Shown in pieces: positions 10,691 through 21,117 of a DNA stretch of 64,000 bases; within the stretch, counting starts at the first letter, position 1; every line of letters starts with the position of its first letter. Below the pieces are notes generated by a model, which was not told where the DNA came from, searched no databases, and saw only the letters and a program-made list of their open reading frames with translations. Made by a program: the position numbers and the translations under genes. The DNA comes from Aspergillus flavus (Eukaryota > Ascomycota > Eurotiomycetes > Eurotiales > Aspergillaceae): assembly GCF_009017415.1 (NCBI RefSeq), contig NC_092403.1, positions 3,100,001 through 3,164,000 on the forward strand. Reading direction: 5' to 3'.

Positions 10691-12302
10691 ATGGTTCAGC
10701 CAGGGACGTCACAGTCCTCCTGGGTGGACTTCATCAAACACCCTTTCGTGGGCACCTTCACCTTTTTCTATCTCCTGTTTCAAGCGGTTCTCAACTGGTT
10801 CTTTGCTCCTGCCCCTCCGCCACCCGCTTCACTCGTCAATGGCCTTCCCAAGAAGCGAGTGGCTGTCATTGGTGCTGGGTTAACGGGCGTGTCCGCCGCA
10901 GCTCACTGTGTTGGTCATGGATTCGACGTACAGATCTTCGAGGCGCGTTCCAAGGCGAAGGGATTGGGCGGTATCTGGAGTGTATGTTTTCATGATTTTC
11001 AATTACAAGACAATGGCTGATACAATGACCTGGCAGAGGGTGAACTCCACGTCCTCCTTGCAGATTCATAGTATCATGTACCGATTCCATCCGTCGGTGA
11101 AATACGATAATGCGTATCCGACGCAGGGAGAGATTCGTGAGCAAATTGTAGACGTGTGGAAGCGCTATGGCCTGCAGAAACATACGGCATTCGAAACCCC
11201 CGTGACCTCCGTGAAGCAGGCCAAGGATGGCAAATGGATTATCAATGATGACGAAGAGAAATACGGCCGCTTTGATGGCGTGGTGGCATCGGTAGGTGTC
11301 TGTGGAGACCCGAAGATGCCGCCGTTGCCCGACCAGGAGCAGTTTAAAGGTAATATCTATCACTCGTCGGAACTGGATGGCAAGGATGTCGAAGGGAAAA
11401 AGGTGCTCATCATCGGCGGCGGTGCCAGCGCCATTGAGGCCCTGGAGTTTGCGGTTCAGTCAAAAGCGGCGGAAATCGATGTCCTGTCGCGGTCGGATAA
11501 GTGGATCATCCCCCGGAACGTGCTGGTGCAGTCCTTGTTGGCGTTGAACATCTTTGGAATGGAGACATCCTTTTCGTGGATCCCGGAATGGTTCCTGCAC
11601 AAGTTCTTCTATCGGGATTTGCAGGATATTGCACCCTCGGGCGGCCTCTTCACGACAACGCCGATGGCGAACTCGGAGCTCTTCGACAAGATTCGGGAGG
11701 GTAAGGCGCGATGGCTGCGCGGCGATATTGTCTCCGTGAAGGAGAACGGGATCCTTTTCAATCGCCGCGCCAGAAAGGTGCCCAAGGGCGGTCCGGGCCA
11801 TGAGTCGGTCATCACGGGAGATGTTATTATCATGGCGACCGGCTTTAAGCGTCCGTCACTATCCTTCTTGCCTGACGATGCGTTCGAAGAGCCGTATACC
11901 CCACCTAGCTGGTATTTGCAGGTGTTTCCCCCGAAGTACCCCGAGATTTGCGCCAACAATAGCACTTATGTGGACGCTATTGGAACCGTGGGCAATATGC
12001 ATATTGGCATCTACACGCGCTTTTTGCTCATGTTCTTGACGGATCCCTTGACGCAACCCACGGAGGGTCGCATGAAGACTTGGATCGACTTCACCCGCTT
12101 TGTGAAACAACATTCCCCGACCAACGCATTCGACTTCTTCACGTACTCCGAATTGATCTACTGGTTTGTGTTTGTGATCCTGGTCAACCCATTCCGGTGG
12201 AAGTGGGCACCGTTCGTGCTGTTCGGTGTTGGCCGAGCGCTCCCAATGGGGGTGGTCAGGCAAGAAGAGTCGTTCCGCAAGCAGTTGAAGCAACAGCGCT
12301 AA
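10691..12302 (+). CDS. Flavin-containing monooxygenase-like protein with N-terminal membrane anchor
   Basis: Exons 10691..10981 and 11037..12302, separated by a 55-nt intron, give 518 residues. The splice joins GGIWS to RVNSTSSLQI. A hydrophobic segment at residues about 17-38 suggests a membrane anchor (probably ER). The FAD-binding GxGxxG is VIGAGLTGVSAA at about 58-69. The FMO-type FxGxxxH element appears as FKGNIYHS near residue 200, and a second Rossmann motif (IIGGGASAIEA) near residue 220 should bind NADPH. Family members oxygenate N or S atoms of soft nucleophiles, or act as Baeyer-Villiger enzymes; substrate is unknown. ATATGF-like segment (MATGFKRP) near residue 360 is also typical. 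The start ATG has a good Kozak-like context (CCACCATGG). Confidence 0.85.
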
Positions 12303-15300
12303 ATCATGTTTTCAAGCACTGGATTAGAGCTGTTTATCGAATGAATGGGTACTCTTCCATTCTCTCATTTGACCAGGGACACTCGAACTGCGCCTGGCCG
12401 GTACATCTGAGCCAATCGGGCTGATGTGCGCACTTCTCGCATCTCGGTGTCTCGCGGTTACACCGCGACCTAAAAATTGATTGACGCGGCACATAGATGA
12501 TTAATGAGGTCATGTCTGCTTACATAGTTGAAGCATATTGCGACGCATGTAGCAAGCATTTTAATGAATGAACATTGATACAAGTTACTATGCCAGCGCC
12601 CTGTAATTCAGATCTGCCATATGCAGTTCCTACATGTAGATGAAGAGTGCTCAGAATGTCTCAACAGCTCACCCTCTGCCAACCCAGCCGGTTCTAGCAT
12701 CTAATGACACAATGGAGACAGCAGTAGCCTGGCATTGGATGTAAATCCTTTCACCGTCATGATGCCGAGGGACAAGAACTGAGACACCAGCGTCCTCTAG
12801 CCGATCACTTCAAAAGGCAGTGTAGCATAGCACGAGTTTTGGTATCAATGATAAAAGATCATATCCCAATCCCTTGAACAGACATCCTTACACCTGGTGG
12901 TCCAGAGAGCTGGCAGAAGTATGGATATCAACCAATGTCTTTAAATTCAAAATCACCCCATAGGAAACCTCTTTCTCGCACAAGGAAAATAGCATAGCTA
13001 CACCTCTTAGTATCAAGCATTAATCTAGACCATCGAGGAAACAACTGAATGCATCTGATATCTGTTGGAGTGGTCTACTCAAGAACTGATCACAACGTTG
13101 TAGGGCTATGATCTGGGCATGGTGTAGCACGTGTCCTTCCAGCGAGTCGCAGCTGCGGTGCCAGCCATACAGTTTGGCGACCAGAGCATCTTAACTGCAA
13201 GGAAGAGACGTCCCAGACCAGAAATCGGTCAGCTTGGCAGCTTGCCCATGGGGTCCGAGGGGTTCATTTGCCCGCAGGGCCAAACTTCAGTATTGCTCGA
13301 GGGAAATGCCGAGGGAGAGGAGGAGAAGTGGAGTGCGCATCCCATGGATCCATACGTGTCGTTTGAAGCGCGAGGATCAGTGGCAAAATGTCATGTAGGA
13401 ACTAGCATGTCAAGACTTGAGGTAAGGCTGGATTCAATCATTGGGAATTGTATAATATCGTGTGGAGGAAGTGCCTCAGAATGATCAGTTTAACCAGCCA
13501 TTGGATGCGTGATTCAGTAGAAGGACTGTCATCGCATGCAACCGGCTCGTCATTGCCAAGAGGCCCCGAACGACAGGACAGCCTCATATGAGTTCTAGAC
13601 ATCGAAGGCAATGTGATTCCCAAAGATGGGATGTTGTCATAGACATTCGGCCGAGGTATCAAGATTGAGAATCGACCAGACGTCAATGTCGATATTGAAT
13701 TTCGGAATTGAAGGATGGCAAAAGGTGTTCGGGCCCGAAGAGGTTCATCGCACGTATTTTGTGTGGGCTGACGTTCTCTACCATGGTTCGTCTCGTACCT
13801 GCGTGAAGCTATTGGTGCGCTACGTAACTTAATTGGTAATACTGAGCTTCATGCATACCATAAAATCGCGCATAAATTATACAAGGTTTCTGCCCTACCC
13901 CCATCGATCTCGGAAAACCGATGTTGGCCAAATCTGGAGCACAACCCCCGCAAATATCCCAACTTTATGTCCGTTCAGGCGTGGGGGATCCTGCTTTGTG
14001 CGAGTGGATATAGGCCATGATGGTACAGCTTGATCCTTACAAATCACACCGGCTGGTTCCGTCCTAACCTAGTAAGTCCCCTATGGTCTGATTGGGGACT
14101 GTAAAGGTTCGGGTTCGCCGGCTGATGCTGTCACTGATCTAGGTTATGTGGAAGCATACAACCGATCGCCTTGACCGGGCCGGTTCGGAGAAGAACGGCA
14201 TGGATCATTTAAAGTTGGGACGCAAAATTGCTTCGAGAATAACCATTGACCAGTGTGGGAAAAGTGGAATCTCGAAAAGCCAAACCTGCAGTACCTCTGA
14301 GCTCTTCTGTCTGACACACAATGTGGGGACTTGCCGAGATGAGCAGCTCAGCAGAGAGGGGAACAGTTCTAGAGTATTTTTTTTTTTTTTTTTTTTTTTA
14401 AAAAAAAGGAAATACATGATTATCCAAGCTTGGACCGAGTGAAATGAAACCATTGAATTGACCATTAACCGTTGGGGAAACGGTTGGCATATACCCAAGG
14501 AAGACTGTTATGATCGGCACCAATTTCTGTACATATCACGCAGTAGCTTGAGATTTTGCGAGGCTCTCCTGACTCTGCCAGTGCTCGGCATAGTCAAAAT
14601 CTTACACGAAGGCAAATGTTCTAGAAAGGATTCAAAATTACCAAGGGGCCCAGTTGGATCTGCGCCGTGCATCTGCTGGACGAAGCACACACGGTATAGA
14701 ACGGCATAACAGGTTTTGTATGGTTCATGCTAGTCGTATCTTAGGTACAAGATGAGACGACGGCACACGGCTTAATCAACCTACGAGCATATGGTTGGGT
14801 AGAGTGCGATTGCATCTAGGGCCATACCCACTGGTGTTGGTGTGGATATCACATCGTCCCTGCGTGGTCAGCTCCACATTTCCTCGATTCTGTTCTCTGG
14901 ACCCTGAAAAATCTCTTCGTCCGCGGGGAACGATAGAATTCCCACACAAGACCTGTATGAATCTACGTTTTACTTGCACTTATGGGACCCCGTTCGGCTT
15001 GTAATCCTCCCATCGTTGTGCCTAGGATGCATAAGACCCCTCGCGATATATTTAGAAACCCTGGCAATTATAGTCAATATTATCATATTATGTGACCAAT
15101 GCGCCCCCATTGGCTCGTGCTGATGGAGTCAGATGGCCAATTGGTAGCCAGAACCCTAAATTGCAACTTCTTGATGTCAGGGAAAAATGTCCCGTGCAGT
15201 TGACCCAAATTAGGGATCTCAATCGCCCAGATACGACTTGGCAAGCAGCTAAAACGAGAAAATTCAGCTGGTGGCCCAATGATGCCAGTGGTTGCGGCCC

Positions 15301-16198
15301 GCGGCTTTGGGTTTATGGACCTCGGCCCACATGGTGTACCGATGGTGGTTTTACCCTTCGCACTCCAACCACAGCTGAGCTCAACCATTAATAAATTTAC
15401 TATGACTGGTGGAGACTCCATTGATCCTTCGGCCGTTCCAGTCCATTCATGTATACGAATCTGCTGATCAGGGGCCTCGACGTTCCATTCGACTCGAAGC
15501 CCATCGCCAACGAGGAGCCATCTCGGGTTTGCGACCCAGTAGAAAGGCCCTCGATGTTGGGCATCGGCTTTCGTTCGGGCATGCTGTTGCATTGGATAAA
15601 CTCGCACGATTATCCCTGGTTGGAGGAATGGCTCATCTCTTCGAAAACACTCCTGGCCCGAAAGGGTGATTGCGATATTGCTCCTGAGGCACTTGTGGAC
15701 GAACTTGCCCCGATTTGGTCCGTGGTTGTTGTTTGTTATACCGTCCATGTAAAAAAGCAATGAAAGCCCTAACGGCTTAGCAGCTGACTCTATCGAAACA
15801 TGTTGGAGACGAAGTGCCCATAAAGTGGACCTCGGAGTGCCAGCCGCGGCGATGGATCTTCGCTACTCTCAGACAGGCAAGTGATAAGTGCATCATGGAT
15901 TGAAGCGGATCTTGCCCGGCTCAGAATAAGGTTCCTCGATCGTAGAGTACTTTCTAAATCCATGGATATCGGAGAGGCCATCCCCTATGACAATTAGTCT
16001 TCGCACTAGGGTGTAGGTTTCTCCATTTTTGAGGCCAACCCATTGGCAAATTCCAATCTCCTCGACTTGGCGCGCCTGTCTCGGGGGTGCATCTGTTATA
16101 TCAAGCATGCAGTAGCCCACTTCTTGAACCCGAGCTAGTTGATGCACAGCGTTGTCTGCTTTCATCCACACAAGGGCCTCGTTCTTTTGCCATTCGGT
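12303..16198. other. 3.9-kb gene-poor region with orphan open frames and a T/A homopolymer pair
   Basis: No gene is convincingly supported. A T23 run followed by A8 lies at 14377-14407. On the minus strand a 225-codon open frame (15760..15083) and a 92-codon frame (16171..15893, only 28 bp from the start of the divergent rhodopsin-like gene) stay open but show no motif I recognise; plus-strand frames over 15092-15763 are also open. They could be relics of a lost gene. Confidence 0.45.
14377..14407. repeat. T23A8 homopolymer pair
   Basis: Uninterrupted run of T followed directly by A, able to fold as a weak hairpin; a possible scar of a poly(A)-tailed insertion, though no retroelement sequence was recognised beside it. 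Confidence 0.8.
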
Positions 16199-17774
16199 AT
16201 GGCAGATCTTGGCTTTTACGATGACAAGTCATTTCTCCCTGAACAATGGACAGAATTCGGCCTCGGCGTTCTCATTGTCTTCGTGCGAATGGGTGTTCGG
16301 ATCCGGACTGTGGGTGTTAGAGGTTTTCAAGGTGATGATTATTTCGCATTCCTGGTACGATCAACTCTTCTTACTGATGCCCTTCTCAGTATCCTGGAAA
16401 GCTAACGAAATGTACTAGGCGATAGGCCTCCTAACAATGGATGCTGTAACAGTACACCTATCATGTAAGGATATCTCTCCCAGGGCTTACTGTCATCAGT
16501 GCTAACATCCAAGAAGACGTATTAGGTACCAATTTAGAGATACCACATGGTCTACATGGTTCCCTCACACCGACCCAATATTCCTCGGTTGTAGCGGGCT
16601 CCAAGGCGGAACTCGCTGCCTGGTACTCCTACACTGCCCTGATTTGGGTCATGAAAGCCAAAATGCTATTCCTCTAGTAAGAATCCGTGCTTCCCCCTTA
16701 TAGGACTTCGGACTAAGACGAACTGCCCTATGGAAAAGTAAGCGTCTGACCCTTGGGTTATGGCAATCTCGGGTCATCAAATGGCTTGCGGTGTTTTGCG
16801 GGCTTGCCTACATTGCAGTGTTTCTTACTGTGACATTTGGATGTCATCCGTAAGAACCCTTCGATATCTACTTTCCATCGTACGCCCATATGTGCTAATG
16901 CACCATGACTAGTATATCGAATAATTGGAGAGTATATCCTCCACCGTCCAGTAAGCAACAGCTTCACTCCGGAGGGCTGCATGATGTTAATATCTTCCAG
17001 ATAAGTGTGGACTCAAAATCCAAAACGTGATAGTTACGTGCATCTTGAACGTCACGTATGCATATCTACCGCAACCCCCTCTATGTGAATCGAGCTGACC
17101 AGTTCCTGATAGCACTGACTTAGCTCTGTAAGATACTTGGACATCCCTGGATATTCCTCCCTACTCACATCCCATCGTTCCAGGCTCTTCATTCCAATCC
17201 CATTACTCTGGAAAGTAAAAACATCGTTCTCGAGGTAATACGCAGTCCATTATACATACAAGAATCGCTGGAAAGAGAGCACCCCCTGACTGACCTGCTT
17301 TCGAATAGAAAACTCGTCATCGCCGTATTCCTTAGCTCCGGCATCTTCGTCATCACCGCGTCGATTATTCGAACCGCTCTCACATTAAAGGCAGAACCGT
17401 CTAGTATCACCGTCAACCGATGGGGAATCCGCGAAACCTTTGTCGGCGTCGCCACAGTTAACCTTCCCATCCTGCGCCCGCTGTTCACCAAGAGATTTTG
17501 GAAGTCGAATTACGTGGAGGATGGCTCCAGTGGCCATCCATATGGATACCATGGCGGATCGGAATCGTACAACTTGACGACACGGACAAAGAAGAGCTCA
17601 CGGCGGGAGAGTATGAAAGCGATTAATGAGTCTAGCCAGGATGGAGGTTACGACGTCTATGTCAGCACCAGCTATAACGTGAAGGTTGAACAAAAGCATA
17701 CGCGCGAAGGCGAATCATCCGACGGCCATCACCCTAGTAGTGTTTGGGAGATTGATAAAAAGTCGATAGTCTAA
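16199..17774 (+). CDS. Pth11-like / fungal rhodopsin-domain integral membrane protein
   Basis: Nine exons rebuilt by frame: 16199..16354, 16419..16464, 16526..16676, 16739..16849, 16913..16950, 17001..17055, 17113..17127, 17184..17234, 17309..17774, total 362 residues. Every intron is GT...AG and phases agree at every join. The product has the seven-helix pattern of the fungal rhodopsin-domain family. Diagnostic blocks are TEFGLGVLIVFVRMGVRIR in helix 1, GSKAELAAWYSYTALIW, the NWRVYPPP loop, LLFIPIPLLWKVK, SSGIFVITASIIR, and NRWGIRETFVG before the last helix. Such proteins sit in the plasma membrane and include Pth11-type receptors; ligand unknown. The roughly 90-residue cytosolic tail is Ser/Lys/Gly-rich. 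Exon 7 is only 15 nt. The loop after helix 2 becomes continuous only if intron 2 ends at 16525, after a GCTAAC branch site at 16501-16506. Confidence 0.85.
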
Positions 17775-18249
17775 TACAGCACTTGGGCCAGGCTTAAACC
17801 TCGGCTTTCCTTTCTACACTAAGCTCATGCTAAACCAAATTTTCGTTTCATTTATTTTTTGTACTAATTAGGGAACTGGGGGCGAGGACGGCTTCGAGCT
17901 CCACCTCCCTTTTCTGGCAGCATGGGAGTTGTCAAGTTGTAACCCCTATAAGAGCGGGAAATACTACTATTAAGACACTTTCATTGATAGCTGGTGTCTA
18001 ATATATCCATGATGCCTTCAGATCCTCCACTCAATACTAGATCCGCCAGCCCGTCGAACTCACCAGGGACCAAAAATGGGTCTTCCTCAAGGTAGGTGGT
18101 GATTGATCAATTATAAGTGATGCGTTATATAATTATAATTAGCGCAGACAAACGTCCAGACCGAAACAGGATAGGATCGCGAGCCATAAAATCCAAGCGT
18201 ATTGGCATACGTGGATCCGTCAATTAGGGCTGCAGCGAAGCAAGACTCT
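17775..18249. other. Intergenic, nothing recognised
   Basis: Convergent 3' flank between the rhodopsin-like gene and the small minus-strand gene; AT-rich, no supported frame. Confidence 0.5.
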
Positions 18250-18540
18250 TCAGTCGTAGGACGGTAGCAGCACTTCGTAGTCCAACCGATCGGCAGAGAG
18301 GAGACCCAACGTATTCATTGGAAGGCTTTCAGGTGGAGCCTTAAGTTCAGCTCCGAGCTGTATCGCAGCAGATTCTTCGTGTTGGTCCACAAGGCTTGAG
18401 ATCGGGATCGGCGCCGATAATAGTGCATTGAGGATCTGTGTATGGCCCACCACAAGGCGCAAGTCACGGTCGGGATGGGAGCATTCCTCGTCCAATTTTC
18501 GTTCGCATATGCGAAGGAGAGTCAAGTGGTTTCTGTCCAT
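18250..18540 (-). CDS. Small conserved-looking fungal protein, function unknown
   Basis: A 96-residue frame from the ATG at 18540. The segment ERKLDEECSHPDRDLRLVVGHTQILNAL resembles the N-terminal helix pair of an uncharacterised fungal protein family, recalled rather than matched to a named domain; the end (LDYEVLLPSYD) is also coherent. The frame continues upstream through a TAA (18543-18541) to another in-frame ATG at 18579, so 12 codons plus a stop sit directly before the chosen ATG. Either this is a short upstream frame or the original N-terminus has been cut by a nonsense change. It is head-to-head with the HSP20 gene. No signal peptide or membrane segment. Confidence 0.5.
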   Translation of the reverse strand: MDRNHLTLLRICERKLDEECSHPDRDLRLVVGHTQILNALLSAPIPISSLVDQHEESAAIQLGAELKAPPESLPMNTLGLLSADRLDYEVLLPSYD

Positions 18541-18995
18541 TTATGTTCGCTGTTTTCTCGGGTGGTAGTACTCGGCCATGATTATGTTGCTTGTGTTCTG
18601 GGAGATTTAATGAATTCAGTACTTGCTCACCACTTCGCTCTTATAATGAGTACTTTCAGTCAGATGCTTTGCTGTGCTGAACAAGGAGAGCCATTGTAAC
18701 GCCTGTCGAATGCAGGCCAGGCCTTGGTCCGGATATTGGCACGACTCGTGGTTGGTCTCCAAGCTTTCTCCGCAGAACCAAAGGTACCGCGAACCTAAAC
18801 CACCAAACGCCTGTTCAACTGATCTCGCCACTACCAATCATCTAGAAGTTGGCAGACTTTCCCAAAGGCCCAATCCTAATGGGCCGTGCTTCGATCAGTG
18901 GCGTGATTGAAAGTCGCTCTTGTGTCATGATACAGACCTCATCCTCGTCACCTCATACGAATACAGCTATAAGCACCGGTATACATATAGCTAAA

Positions 18996-19559
18996 ATGGT
19001 TTATCGTAGCAACCTCAACACAGTCGCCCGTCGTATCCCGAGCCTTGTTGCTATCACTTCTAAGCCTCGAGTGCAGCCATGCGTCGTCGCTACGCAAGGG
19101 AGGCTTCCGAAGGCCAGAGCGATGACTCTGATGCCCCAGTTCCACCGAGGCCCTTCCACCATAAAACGACTACTGGATGACTACGATCGTTATCTATCAG
19201 GGCATACCCTCGACCCTCATCCCCGGGCATACGCACCAACCTTCGACATGCGCGAATCGAAGGATACCTATCAGCTGGAAGGCGAACTTCCTGGCGTGAA
19301 GCAAAGCGATGTTGACATCGAGTATGTTGACGCGCACACTATCGTCATAAAAGGGCATACAGAGCATGCGTCTGAAGTTGAGGAAGGTTCTTGGTGGATA
19401 TCCGAACGGTCCACTGGGGACTTCCGTCGGTCGTTCAGCTTTCCATCCGCCGTGGATCAGGAGAACACTCGTGCTCGGTTGAAGGATGGAGTGCTTTTGG
19501 TGACTATTCCGAAGGTGGCCTCTACTTGGGATGTGAAGAAGGTGAAAGTGGATGAATAG
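18996..19559 (+). CDS. Small heat-shock protein, HSP20 / alpha-crystallin family
   Basis: Single-exon gene of 187 residues from the ATG at 18996; the frame is open further upstream but without a well-placed ATG. The alpha-crystallin domain spans about residues 75-187: APTFDMRESKDTYQLEGELPG, then DVDIEYVDAHTIVIKGHTE, the serine-rich FRRSFSFPSAV strand, and the closing GVLLVTIPK containing the I-x-I/V anchor. The first 45 residues are rich in Arg, Ser, Thr and Val and almost free of acidic residues, which would fit a mitochondrial presequence; this is inference, and translation from a later ATG (M-T-L-M-P-Q) is possible. Acts as an ATP-independent holdase forming oligomers. Confidence 0.88.
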   Translation: MVYRSNLNTVARRIPSLVAITSKPRVQPCVVATQGRLPKARAMTLMPQFHRGPSTIKRLLDDYDRYLSGHTLDPHPRAYAPTFDMRESKDTYQLEGELPGVKQSDVDIEYVDAHTIVIKGHTEHASEVEEGSWWISERSTGDFRRSFSFPSAVDQENTRARLKDGVLLVTIPKVASTWDVKKVKVDE

Positions 19560-20384
19560 GTGAAGAGACACTGGAGTTCAGATTGATATAGTGATGTGAT
19601 ATGACAGGGCTTTCTCTCGGTCTTTACATGCATGGTATTTGCTTGTACTATTCTTCTCTACCCTCAAATTGCGACAGCTCTCTGGTCAAGGTGTGTGTGT
19701 AAGGGAAATTGATACAGAGCGTGATGATGGGGGCTTCGCTAATTTTTTATATGCATATTCAGCGAGACTAAAATGTATCTATTCTATTTTTCTTCTTGAC
19801 TTTCTTCCTTTGCAGTCTGTAGCTACTTATTCTAATAGATATAAATCGACCTCAGGAATACAACAAGCTAAGACTGGCTGTGAATCCAGGCTGTCATAGT
19901 GCATAAAAGATGCCCGACTGAGTCCATACCCTCCGTCACAGCAACCCATATCTCATGCGCCTTGCTTCACGCGTAGCTCAAAATGGTACTTGGCAAGTAC
20001 CAGGAAATGATCGCCGTGGGGTTTCTATAATAATGTATGCAGATCATGGATCGAATGACGACATCAGGCAGGGCTCCCGGCAACTCGATCCAGCGCTTAT
20101 TGCACAACTTCTAAAGTTGAGCCTAAGGGTAATTCGGTAACAGACAGTGGATTTCTCCTCTCATATTCATGGTAGCCCTTGACAGCATGTCCCGGTCAGT
20201 TGTGGTTGGGATTCCCCTCATTGGGTTCTCAGGCCACTTGAGCGATTAACCGGACGAATTAAAGTTTAGGGTGAGCCCTCCCTTACTGCCGATATAAAAT
20301 CAGAGATAACTACCTTCTCCCCAGCAGAGCAGTTCTTGTCTTTGCGCCAAAGGATCCTACAGGGTAAATCAAGAGCGTCTAGAA
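19560..20384. other. Intergenic, promoter of the RING-H2 gene
   Basis: No supported gene. A TATAAAA element lies at 20293-20299, about 90 bases before the RING gene ATG. Confidence 0.5.
20293..20299 (+). promoter_or_regulatory. TATA box of the RING-H2 gene
   Basis: TATAAAA 86-92 bases before the ATG at 20385. Confidence 0.5.
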
Positions 20385-21044
20385 ATGAATTCAACAGAGA
20401 CGGATGATAAAGCCACGAAGCACATCACGGAGATTCATCTCCAAATTCGTATACTGGTCGCCATCTGCGTTCTTATTTATATAGTTACAGCCATCTGGTA
20501 GGTACCAATGCTGAATCTCAAGCGTAATTAGCACATGCCATCGGCTGATGATCGGATGCGCAGAGAACTAATCTTTAAGAACTACTAATAGGGTCCTGTT
20601 GAGAAGCTATTATTTTACCACGCTGAATCTGGACCTCAGTGCCATCCTAGATCCGTCGTTCTCTGCTCCCACAGCCACAGAGGAGGAGAGAAGACTCAAT
20701 CTTCTGGAACGAGTCGCGCCGACCAAGCCCTTTATTACTTGGTGGAGATCGATTCAGACCGAGCAAAGTCCCCTCAAAGAGTACGATCGTGTATTTGACT
20801 GGTACGCTAATATTCCCTCCCTGCGCTGTCTGCTGTTGAAAGAACTCTTTTCGACTCACATCTCATCAGCGCAATTTGTCTCGAGCCCGTTTCTAAAACG
20901 TGCCCCATTCACACTCTTCCCTGCCGACATGTATTCCACAACCAGTGCCTGGAGACATGGTTCCTGAACTATCACTATACCTGCCCACTATGTCAGAAGC
21001 CGTTTCATGTTCGCGTAGAAAGCAGCCCTGATACTGCGGTGTAG
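20385..21044 (+). CDS. Membrane-anchored RING-H2 zinc finger protein, probable E3 ubiquitin ligase
   Basis: Three exons, 20385..20497, 20592..20801 and 20870..21044, give 165 residues. Splicing out 20802..20869 joins V-F-D to C-A-I-C and creates a complete C3H2C3 RING: Cys108 and Cys111, Cys126 and His128, His131 and Cys134, Cys146 and Cys149, with Trp138 at the usual E2-contact position. Without this splice the frame continues for another 55 codons into nonsense, so the intron is needed. A single hydrophobic helix (about residues 23-41) near the N-terminus predicts a one-pass membrane protein with the RING at the far end. RING-H2 proteins of this layout transfer ubiquitin to membrane or vacuole-bound substrates. 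Convergent with the BBE-type oxidoreductase, with only about 70 bp between stop codons. Confidence 0.82.
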
Positions 21045-21117
21045 GGTCTGCGAGCGGCCTTCTGCATCTGTAGCTGGGCAGAAGCTATGCTAAATACACT
21101 GGGCCAATTTCGATAGT

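Noticed and set aside
16465..16499. Ending intron 2 of the rhodopsin-like gene at the early AG near 16483 or 16499
   Set aside because: These give a 19-nt intron or a frame with stops; the acceptor at 16525 after a GCTAAC branch site restores the family sequence.
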